From an uncultured Microbacteriaceae bacterium (GTDB lineage Bacteria > Actinomycetota > Actinomycetes > Actinomycetales > Microbacteriaceae), in contig CAIVOR010000299.1 of assembly GCA_903907615.1 (NCBI GenBank), positions 1-5,179 of the forward strand: a DNA stretch of 5,179 nt, written 5' to 3'. A model generated the notes under the pieces. It did no database searches. It was not told the origin of the DNA and saw only the letters and a program-made list of their open reading frames with translations. Below, in pieces: positions 1 through 4,817 of the stretch. Positions within the stretch are counted from its first letter, which is position 1; the number at the start of each line of letters is the position of its first letter. Both the position numbers and the translations under genes were made by a program.

Positions 1-183
1 CGTCCGCGCGAGAAGGAAGTCCGGCAACGACAGTGTCGTCGTGGGATCGAAGCTCGACGGAATATCAATCGTCGTGCGACTGGTGTCGGTTGATGCGGTG
101 CTCGTTCCCGCACACCCCGACAGGAGGAGTGCGGTACTCGCTGCCGCGGCCGTGAGGCTGACGAGCAGTGTGGATCTTTTCAT
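1..183 (-). CDS. ABC transporter substrate-binding lipoprotein, probably family 5 (peptide/nickel type); N-terminal fragment
   Basis: Only the first 61 codons are present; the gene continues beyond the left edge. Seen: an ATG at 183 preceded by AAAGGAA (188-194), then a lipoprotein signal peptide with basic start MKRS, a hydrophobic stretch at residues 5-20, and the lipobox LSGC at 21-24, so Cys24 would be lipidated and the mature protein tethered outside the membrane. A low-complexity Ser/Thr linker (25-38) follows, then a segment at about 39-61 containing SFDPTTTLSLPDFLLAR. Known: family 5 solute-binding proteins begin their mature domain with a similar 'FDP...' strand leading into a helix before the 'LYDTL' motif, which would lie just outside the window. 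Inferred: this is the binding protein of an oligopeptide, nickel or similar importer. It lies 34 bp after the DUF3237 gene and is probably co-transcribed from the promoter at 727-755. The lipoprotein call is very secure; the family 5 assignment is less so. Confidence 0.78.
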   Translation of the reverse strand, partial: MKRSTLLVSLTAAAASTALLLSGCAGTSTASTDTSRTTIDIPSSFDPTTTLSLPDFLLART

Positions 184-187
184 GGTG

Positions 188-194
188 TTCCTTT
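188..194 (-). promoter_or_regulatory. Ribosome binding site of the lipoprotein gene
   Basis: AAAGGAA on the minus strand, with four bases between it and the ATG at 183. It lies in the 34-bp gap after the DUF3237 stop codon. It fixes the lipoprotein start, which also gives a textbook signal peptide. Confidence 0.6.
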
Positions 195-217
195 CGTGGT
201 GATTGCTTGGTCGGTAG

Positions 218-673
218 CTATTGCAGAACTTCGTAAAAGTCAATAACGGTCTTGCTTGGGAGTGATTGGGCTCGACCAACGAACACCGACCTCGTCAACC
301 ACTGAAGGCGCGGGGACGTTGTTCGGAATCGCGGCGTTGTCAGGAAGTAACCCATGTCCACTTGTGATTTGTCCGAGTCCGTGAGGTGACGGAGCACGCC
401 GACATTGACCACATCGACAACCTCCCCCTCAGCGGTGCGGAAGAGATACCGCGCCTCGACGTTGTAGGCCTCGTCAGATCGGGTCAAGCACCAGTCGCCG
501 CCGCCGGGGATGATGTCACCAGAAATCTCGCCTTCGACGCTACCGCCGGTAATCGGGATGAATTCGAGCTGTTCACCCGAACGGTCTTCCAGCGAAATGA
601 AATCGGAGGCGTCTGGAACAAGCGCGGTGATCGTGAAAACGAACCTCAGCGCAGGCGGGGTAGCTTCTATCAC
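218..673 (-). CDS. DUF3237 (UPF0311-like) domain protein
   Basis: The predicted protein is about 151 aa and consists almost entirely of a DUF3237 domain. Seen, numbered from the GTG start: an N-terminal strand LRFVFTITALV (9-19), PITGGSVEGEISGDIIPGGGDW (about 40-61) matching the family's glycine-rich 'GG.v.G...G.v.pGG.DW' core, YFLTTPRF (109-116), and WLTRSVFVG (125-133) near the C-terminus. Known: DUF3237 proteins are small beta-barrel proteins of uncertain function, often found near catabolic genes. Start choice: GTG at 673 follows GAGGGG (684-689) with a 10-base spacer, whereas the longer TTG start at 691 has no Shine-Dalgarno sequence and sits directly after an in-frame TAA. It is the first gene of an operon with the lipoprotein gene 34 bp downstream, and is divergent from tetR. 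Cytosolic by lack of a signal peptide. Its link to transport or breakdown of the lipoprotein's ligand is inference only. Confidence 0.85.
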   Translation of the reverse strand: MIEATPPALRFVFTITALVPDASDFISLEDRSGEQLEFIPITGGSVEGEISGDIIPGGGDWCLTRSDEAYNVEARYLFRTAEGEVVDVVNVGVLRHLTDSDKSQVDMGYFLTTPRFRTTSPRLQWLTRSVFVGRAQSLPSKTVIDFYEVLQ

Positions 674-683
674 AGCAAGTGGA

Positions 684-689
684 CCCCTC
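684..689 (-). promoter_or_regulatory. Ribosome binding site deciding the DUF3237 start
   Basis: GAGGGG on the minus strand, 10 bases before the GTG at 673. The spacer is slightly long. The alternative TTG at 691 overlaps this site and has no purine-rich element upstream, so the GTG is preferred. Confidence 0.5.
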
Positions 690-698
690 AATTAAATG

Positions 699-716
699 AG
701 CGTCACCATTGACGCT
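699..716. promoter_or_regulatory. Operator-like palindrome in the DUF3237 5' leader
   Basis: AGCGTCACCATTGACGCT: two perfect 7-bp arms (AGCGTCA / TGACGCT) around CCAT. It starts about 10 bp downstream of the -10 box at 727-732, so it would cover roughly +4 to +21 of the DUF3237 transcript. That is a standard position for a repressor operator. The same sequence could also form a 7-bp stem with a 4-base loop in the leader RNA, just upstream of the ribosome binding site. No U-tract follows, so it is not a typical terminator. The regulator is inferred to be the divergent TetR protein; this is untested. Confidence 0.6.
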
Positions 717-726
717 TCTAGGAGTG

Positions 727-755
727 AGCATAAGGATAGTGAATGCAATAGTCAA
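727..755 (-). promoter_or_regulatory. Sigma70-type promoter of the DUF3237-lipoprotein operon
   Basis: On the minus strand, -35 TTGACT (755-750) is followed after exactly 17 bp by -10 TATGCT (732-727). TTGACT matches the consensus at 5 of 6 positions. TATGCT has the key first TA and the final T. The expected start is near 719-720, giving a leader of about 46 nt before the GTG at 673. An 18-bp palindrome lies immediately downstream and an AT-rich repeat element immediately upstream of the -35 box. Confidence 0.7.
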
Positions 756-758
756 CAG

Positions 759-781
759 CGTTAACTAATCTGTTACGTAAC
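759..781. promoter_or_regulatory. AT-rich operator-like element with GTTACGTAAC palindrome
   Basis: Contains the perfect 10-bp palindrome GTTACGTAAC (772-781) and a second palindrome GTTAAC (760-765). Outer half-sites GTTA (760-763) and TAAC (778-781) also mirror each other. On the minus strand it reads GTTACGT, ten bases, TTAACG. The same two blocks recur upstream of the amidohydrolase at 3340-3357. It lies just upstream of the -35 box of the leftward promoter and 45 bp before tetR, so it could act on either gene. Confidence 0.5.
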
Positions 782-782
782 T

Positions 783-803
783 TCGGTGCCCGTGGGTCAC
801 CGA
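783..803. promoter_or_regulatory. Imperfect 21-bp palindrome upstream of tetR (candidate autoregulatory operator)
   Basis: Left arm TCGGTGCCC (783-791) and right arm GGGTCACCGA (794-803) mirror each other around the centre at 793, with eight of the nine outer pairs matching (one mismatch, 789/797). It lies 22 bp before the tetR ATG at 826, where a TetR dimer would block its own transcription. It shares the string GTCACC with the palindrome at 699-716. Assignment as the TetR site is inference from position and symmetry. Confidence 0.5.
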
Positions 804-825
804 GATTTATTAGGCTGGAAAGAGA

Positions 826-1551
826 ATGACAGTCTCACTCGGCGCGAAGGCAGGAATGGTGGCAGTGCCCCAGTCTCGGAGAAAGCGCGGTTCGCTCTCT
901 ACCGGCGAGATTGTGATGGCTTCTCTGAGAGTTCTCGACACCGAAGGTCCCGCGGCGCTGACGTTCAATCGCCTCGGAAGAGAACTGCGGTCGTCCCCCA
1001 CGGCCGTCTACCGTCATTATTCAAGCCGCCAAGAGATCCTCCTGGCCGTTGCGGAGCACCTCGATTTTCTTTCTCTTGATAACTACTCGCCGACTGATGA
1101 TTGGCGGAACGATCTCACTCAGCTTGCCTGGCGAGCGTGGGACGTCGCCAACCTGCACCCCGCGGCGGCGAGCGTTGCCATGGGTCTCATCACCAACGGT
1201 GTTCACGAGCTCAGTGCAGTCGAAGCCGTTCTGCGGGCAATTAGTGCTGCGGGACTCCGCGGACGGCAAGCCGTCATTCACTATCAGGTGTATGCGAACC
1301 TCGTTTTGGGGGCGGCTATGGCGCAAGGGAGGCGCCTGTCAGATCTGCAATTCGCGGAATCGAATGATTTTCTCCAGGTCTACTCACCCAGCGACCCGGC
1401 GAAGTGGCCCCATGCGGAGGCCCTCAAGGACGACCTGCGCGTCGTTGACTACGTCGAAGTTTTTAGGCGGCAGGTGGAGATGTACCTTGACGCACTGGGG
1501 CTCGCTGTCGATCGCCAGAAGGAAACAGAGGCGACCAAACGCGCCAGTTAA
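826..1551 (+). CDS. TetR/AcrR family transcriptional regulator
   Basis: 241 aa. Seen: a basic N-terminal arm (SRRKRG, 17-22), helix 1 around 26-40, and the helix-turn-helix at about 46-65 with the family hallmark SPTAVYRHY (57-65) and following SSRQEILLAVAEHL. A mostly helical ligand-binding/dimerisation region continues to about 225, followed by a charged tail. Known: these proteins repress as dimers on palindromic operators and are released by a small ligand in the C-terminal domain. Start: ATG 826 has GGAAAG (817-822) close upstream. ATG 856 (231 aa) has GAAGG (846-850) with a 5-base spacer and is equally credible; neither affects the DNA-binding domain. It is divergent from the DUF3237 operon with three palindromes between them, and converges with the amidohydrolase gene. 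No confident forward promoter was found. The regulated genes are inferred to be the DUF3237-lipoprotein operon, itself and possibly the amidohydrolase. Confidence 0.93.
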   Translation: MTVSLGAKAGMVAVPQSRRKRGSLSTGEIVMASLRVLDTEGPAALTFNRLGRELRSSPTAVYRHYSSRQEILLAVAEHLDFLSLDNYSPTDDWRNDLTQLAWRAWDVANLHPAAASVAMGLITNGVHELSAVEAVLRAISAAGLRGRQAVIHYQVYANLVLGAAMAQGRRLSDLQFAESNDFLQVYSPSDPAKWPHAEALKDDLRVVDYVEVFRRQVEMYLDALGLAVDRQKETEATKRAS

Positions 1552-1584
1552 GTCCTGTGCGCGAGCGGTTTCACCGTGGGCAAT

Positions 1585-3321
1585 CTAGGCGCTGAACGCG
1601 AGCGTGCCGTCGATATAGGTCTCGCTCACGGTGATCTTGTCCCAGCCGTCGGCAGCGGAGCTCCACGGGTCGGCTGACACCACGGCGTAGTCCGCGCGCT
1701 TGCCCACCTCGAGTGAGCCGCGGTCGTCGGCGTGAATCTGCCACGCGGCGCCGGTCGTGATGGCGGTGAGTGCCTGTTCGGGCGTCGCGCATTCGGCCGC
1801 GTTAAGCACGGATCCGTCGACCTGCAGTTGGCGCAGAACGGCGGTGCGTGCGCTCTGCAGCGGGTGCACCTTGCTCACGTTGTAGTCGGAGTGCAGGCTC
1901 GGGCGAAGTCCGGCCGCGTAGGCCGAGGCCACGCGGTCGAGGCGGTTGGCGCGCTCCGGCCCGAGGATGGTGTCGCGGAACGCGGCACCCCAGTAGAAGA
2001 CGTGGTTCATCAAGAAGCTCGGGCTAATGCCCGCCTTGGCCATGCGCGTGAGTTGGTCATCCGTGGTGAACGAGACGTGCTCGAAACGATGGCGCAGGTC
2101 GTTGGTGCCGTATCCGGGCAAAAGCTCTTCCATGGCGGTGAGCGCAAACTCCACGGCGGCGTCTCCATTGGTGTGCACCATAATCTGCCAACCGTCGCGC
2201 AGGCCGGGCGTGATTGCCGCGCGAAGCCCCTCGGGCGTCCAGTTAGCGTGGCCGCCGTTGTCTTCGCCGAGGTAGGGCTGGAAGAAGTAGCCAGAGCGAC
2301 CCTGGTTCGATCCGTCGGTGACGACCTTCCAGGCATCGGCTCGCACCATCTCGTCACCGGAGAAGGGCGTGACGCCAGCCTCTTTCCAGGTTGCCGCAAC
2401 CTCGTCGGGGGTCTTCCCCGCCATGATGGCGAACTGCGCGGTGGACATGCGGACCGGGAGGCGCTGGGCGCCGTTCATCTGGTGCAGCATGGCCAGTTCT
2501 GAGATGCCCGCGAGCGTTCCCGTGGCTGCCTCGCGCAGCGAAGTGACGCCCTGGCGTGCACACTCGTTGAGAATCGTGGTGATGCCGGCAGCAAGGTCGG
2601 CCTGAGTGGGCTTGGGGAGCTTGCCCGCAAAGACCATCAGGGCCGGGGCCTCACCAATGACGCCGGTCAGCTTTCCGTCGGCGCGACCAAACGTTCCACC
2701 GGGCGGGTCCATTGTTTGGTCCGTGACGCCGGCCGCATCCATGGCGGCGCTGTTGACGTAGAGGTAGTGCATCGACGCGTTCATGACCATCACCGGATTG
2801 TTGGGCGAGACCTGGTCGAGAATCGTGCGCGTGAGGTCGGGTTCACCCGGGTAGAGGCTCGGATCGAAAAGTTTGCCGAGTACCCACTGGCCGTCGGGTG
2901 TCTTGGCCGCGGTCTCCTTGATGGTGGCCACAACCGAATCGAAGGTGGGGCACGCCTCGTGGGACACGTCGGTCCACGTGAGATTCAGGAGTGATGTCCA
3001 CATGTGCATGTGGGGCTCGATGAGCCCGGGAATCACAATGCCCTCGGGCTTCATCGTCTTGGTGGAGGCATCCGTCAGGCCGTCGAGGTCGGCGAGCGAA
3101 CCGATGCCAATGATCTTTCCGCCCGAGATGGCCATGGCCTCAGCCGAAGGAGAGGCGGGGTTGCCCGTGGAAATGCTGCCCACGACGAGCGTGTCGGCTT
3201 TTTCAGATGCGGGCGCCTTCTTGGCGTGGTGGGCCGGGGTGAGCGTGGTGCCCGCTGATGCCACGGCATCACTCAGGTGGGCCTGTGCAATCGGGTGGGC
3301 GGTACAGCATCCTGCAGACAT
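1585..3321 (-). CDS. YtcJ-type metal-dependent amidohydrolase (Amidohydro_3)
   Basis: 578 aa from the ATG at 3321, chosen because AGAAGGAG (3329-3336) lies 7 bases upstream; the longer frame from 3351 would add ten residues across that site. Seen: an N-terminal beta segment (about 42-100), then PGLIEPHMHM with metal-ligand pair His104/His106, Lys332 in WKVVTDGS, His383 in HTNGDAA, His415 in HRFEH, Asp479 in LHSDYNVSKVHPLQS, and the C-terminal return strand GSLEVGKRADYAVVSADPW (535-553). These occur in the order and spacing expected of the family's TIM-barrel. Known: relatives hydrolyse N-acyl, N-formyl or cyclic amide substrates using bound metal; specificity is not predictable here. Odd: residues 1-41 form a Cys/His/Ala-rich extension (GCC at 4-6, His9, His15, HH at 31-32) before the usual domain start; no export signal. 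Last gene of the livH-livM operon, 56 bp after the 123-aa gene, possibly with its own regulation. Confidence 0.93.
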   Translation of the reverse strand: MSAGCCTAHPIAQAHLSDAVASAGTTLTPAHHAKKAPASEKADTLVVGSISTGNPASPSAEAMAISGGKIIGIGSLADLDGLTDASTKTMKPEGIVIPGLIEPHMHMWTSLLNLTWTDVSHEACPTFDSVVATIKETAAKTPDGQWVLGKLFDPSLYPGEPDLTRTILDQVSPNNPVMVMNASMHYLYVNSAAMDAAGVTDQTMDPPGGTFGRADGKLTGVIGEAPALMVFAGKLPKPTQADLAAGITTILNECARQGVTSLREAATGTLAGISELAMLHQMNGAQRLPVRMSTAQFAIMAGKTPDEVAATWKEAGVTPFSGDEMVRADAWKVVTDGSNQGRSGYFFQPYLGEDNGGHANWTPEGLRAAITPGLRDGWQIMVHTNGDAAVEFALTAMEELLPGYGTNDLRHRFEHVSFTTDDQLTRMAKAGISPSFLMNHVFYWGAAFRDTILGPERANRLDRVASAYAAGLRPSLHSDYNVSKVHPLQSARTAVLRQLQVDGSVLNAAECATPEQALTAITTGAAWQIHADDRGSLEVGKRADYAVVSADPWSSAADGWDKITVSETYIDGTLAFSA

Positions 3322-3328
3322 CGTCGGG

Positions 3329-3336
3329 CTCCTTCT
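3329..3336 (-). promoter_or_regulatory. Strong ribosome binding site deciding the amidohydrolase start
   Basis: AGAAGGAG on the minus strand, 7 bases before the ATG at 3321. It is nearly the full anti-Shine-Dalgarno complement and lies inside the coding region of the alternative start at 3351, which argues against that longer start. Confidence 0.8.
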
Positions 3337-3339
3337 GAA

Positions 3340-3357
3340 CGTTAAGTCCAACGTAAC
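3340..3357. promoter_or_regulatory. Operator-like repeat upstream of the amidohydrolase
   Basis: On the minus strand this reads GTTACGT, TGGAC, TTAACG. It contains the inverted pair ACGTT (3339-3343) / AACGT (3350-3354). The blocks GTTACGT and TTAACG also occur, in the same order and orientation, in the tetR/DUF3237 control region (759-781) with a 10-base spacer. It lies directly before the ribosome binding site and overlaps a weak promoter candidate: CTGACC at 3381-3376, 17 bp, TGTTAC at 3358-3353. A regulator binding here could uncouple the amidohydrolase from the upstream liv genes. Function is inferred. Confidence 0.42.
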
Positions 3358-3377
3358 AGGGCGGGAGCTGGGAAAGG

Positions 3378-3749
3378 TCAGTACATCAATAACTTTGCGC
3401 GCAGCGTCTGCTCAAATTTGACCACATCTCCCCGGGCCAGCTTCAGGTCGGTCCAGTCGAGGATCATGCTCAGATCGCCGTTGGCACCCTCGATGAGCAC
3501 GCACGGTTCACGGCCATCACTCGCCGCCAACTGCGCGGGAGTCCGCTCGTTCTTGTGGACGAGCACGAACTCAATCCCCTGTTCGTCTGCCAGGCGCTGC
3601 TCCATGTCTTTCCAGGCGGCTTTCTTGGTGAACGGCGAATGCGTGATGTCACACAGCGTGCACTCGCGCAGCCCGAACAGATGGCCGAAAAGGTAGCTGA
3701 TCTCCCCGGCGAATCCGCCGTCTGCGTTGTAGACCCCGATGAGCTTCAT
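3378..3749 (-). CDS. Conserved-looking small protein of unknown function with a CxxCDITH motif
   Basis: 123 aa, no signal peptide or membrane segment, so probably cytosolic. Seen: an N-terminal strand MKLIGVYNADGGFAGEIS, then the striking ECTLCDITHSPF block (Cys30, Cys33, Asp34, His37), a Lys-rich helix with AWKDME (45-50), an alpha/beta pattern (EFVLVHKNE, 60-68; PCVLIEGANGD, 82-92) with a third cysteine at 83, and a C-terminal helix ending in MY. From memory, similar short proteins starting 'GVYNADG' with an 'LCDITH' motif occur in other bacteria as uncharacterised or loosely annotated proteins. I cannot assign a function. The Cys/His arrangement could bind metal or be redox-active, but this is conjecture. 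The ATG at 3749 has AGGA (3757-3760) 7 bases upstream. It lies 30 bp after livM and 56 bp before the amidohydrolase, so a role connected to that transport-hydrolysis operon is plausible. Confidence 0.85.
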   Translation of the reverse strand: MKLIGVYNADGGFAGEISYLFGHLFGLRECTLCDITHSPFTKKAAWKDMEQRLADEQGIEFVLVHKNERTPAQLAASDGREPCVLIEGANGDLSMILDWTDLKLARGDVVKFEQTLRAKLLMY

Positions 3750-3779
3750 GCTGTCATCCTAGGTCGGGTACGAGTCCGG

Positions 3780-4817
3780 CTATTTCTTCTTACCGTCTGT
3801 AAAGCGGTATCCCACGGGAAATATCTCCAGCCTCTTGCGGCGAGACACGAGACCCCACACGCCGCCGCGAACGAAGAGCACGAACACAATGCCCACGGCT
3901 CCCAAGAAGATGAGATACAGGGGCCCGAAGTCCGCCAGCAGTTGCTTCAGGAACCAGAAGATGAGGGCGCCGATGATGGGCCCTTCCAGGGTTCCGACTC
4001 CGCCCACGACCACGATGAAGATCATAAAGGCAGACCACTGGACCGAAAACACGCTGTCCGGCTGAACACGCATCGTCGAAATCGCCACGAGGGCCCCGGC
4101 AACACCGGCAGCCGCCGCCGCAAAGATGAAGACGCGTCGTCGCACCGACTGCACACGAACGCCAGACGTCGAAGCGGCCGTCACGTCATCGCGCACCGCC
4201 GTGAGTGCCAGGCCGATCCGAGACCGGACCAGCCAAACGCACACTACGAGCACGACGACTGCGGCGCCCAGGGCAATCCAGTAGCTCATGGCGATGCGCA
4301 AGTCTTTGGGCATGTCAGTCGTCGCCGCCAACGAGATTCCCGCGCCGCCGCCCACTTGCGGGAACTGAACGACGATGAGGCGAACAACCTCGGCGAGCAC
4401 CCACGTGCCCACGGCGAAGTATCCGCCCACCAGACGAAACGCAAAGAACGAGATGGGGAACGCCAAGATGCCACTCACAATCGCGGCAAGGAGAACCGTC
4501 ACGATGATGTTGAGATTGAACGCATCCGCAAAAACAACCACGGCGTATGCGCCGATCCCGATGTAGGCCTGTTGCCCCACCGACACCATTCCGCCGTATC
4601 CCGCGAGCAGGTTCCACGTCATGGCAAGCAAGAGCAGAATGAAGAAGTCAATCATGGCGTAGGTGACCGAAAGGCCGACCATGAAAGGCAGGAGTGCGAG
4701 CACCACCACCACAGCGCCCAGCCCGGACGTTCCCAAAATCGACATGCGCGTCCATCGCTGAACGGTGTACGCCGGCGGCTCGAGGCCCTTCGCTCGGAGC
4801 GGGAATGACGGCATCAT
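3780..4817 (-). CDS. livM: Branched-chain amino acid type (HAAT/LIV) ABC transporter permease LivM
   Basis: 345 aa inner-membrane permease, partner of LivH in an importer that needs two ATPases (LivG/LivF) and a periplasmic-type binding protein. Seen: about eight to ten hydrophobic segments (first at 27-50), the family signature NLLAGYGGMVSVGQQAYIG (69-87), the ATPase-contacting loop RIGLALTAVRDDVTAASTSG (200-219), and GGVGTLEGPIIGA (272-284) before the last helices. The short basic tail ends GKKK. Length is typical for LivM. Start: ATG 4817 overlaps the livH stop as ATGA (4814-4817) and follows AAAGG with a 7-base spacer; the frame stays open further upstream but that part lies within livH. 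ATG 4814 is a second possibility one codon later. Overlap with livH indicates translational coupling. Known substrates of this class include branched-chain amino acids, urea and amides; the adjacent amidohydrolase makes a non-standard substrate plausible. Confidence 0.95.
   Translation of the reverse strand: MMPSFPLRAKGLEPPAYTVQRWTRMSILGTSGLGAVVVVLALLPFMVGLSVTYAMIDFFILLLLAMTWNLLAGYGGMVSVGQQAYIGIGAYAVVVFADAFNLNIIVTVLLAAIVSGILAFPISFFAFRLVGGYFAVGTWVLAEVVRLIVVQFPQVGGGAGISLAATTDMPKDLRIAMSYWIALGAAVVVLVVCVWLVRSRIGLALTAVRDDVTAASTSGVRVQSVRRRVFIFAAAAAGVAGALVAISTMRVQPDSVFSVQWSAFMIFIVVVGGVGTLEGPIIGALIFWFLKQLLADFGPLYLIFLGAVGIVFVLFVRGGVWGLVSRRKRLEIFPVGYRFTDGKKK

Noticed and set aside
693..710. Five-codon leader frame (ATG GTG ACG CTC ATT TAA, minus strand) before DUF3237
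   Set aside because: No ribosome binding site and it falls inside the palindrome; more likely incidental to the repeat.
386..712. Plus-strand open frame of 108 codons opposite DUF3237
   Set aside because: Antisense to the DUF3237 domain, no ribosome binding site worth noting and no recognisable motif.
806..811. TTTATT as a -10 box for tetR
   Set aside because: The matching -35 position (TCGGTG, 783-788) fits poorly and the start point would fall almost on the ribosome binding site. TTGACG at 709-714 also lacks a good -10. No forward promoter is called.
1552..1584. Terminator in the convergent gap between tetR and the amidohydrolase
   Set aside because: Only a 4-bp stem (CGGT-TTC-ACCG, 1566-1576) without a T-tract in either direction; too weak to call.
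1732..2502. Plus-strand open frame of 256 codons opposite the amidohydrolase
   Set aside because: Low-complexity Gly/Arg/Val/His-rich sequence with no recognisable domain, fully antisense to a well-supported enzyme gene.
2873..3421. Plus-strand open frame of 182 codons across the amidohydrolase start
   Set aside because: Spans the amidohydrolase start, its ribosome binding site and the gap, with no family signal; a shadow frame.
3555..4808. Long open frame on the plus strand (417 codons) opposite livM and the 123-aa gene
   Set aside because: Its product is a His/Arg/Glu/Asp-rich string with no domain pattern. The opposite strand encodes a clear LivM with family motifs. It is a product of GC-rich codon bias.
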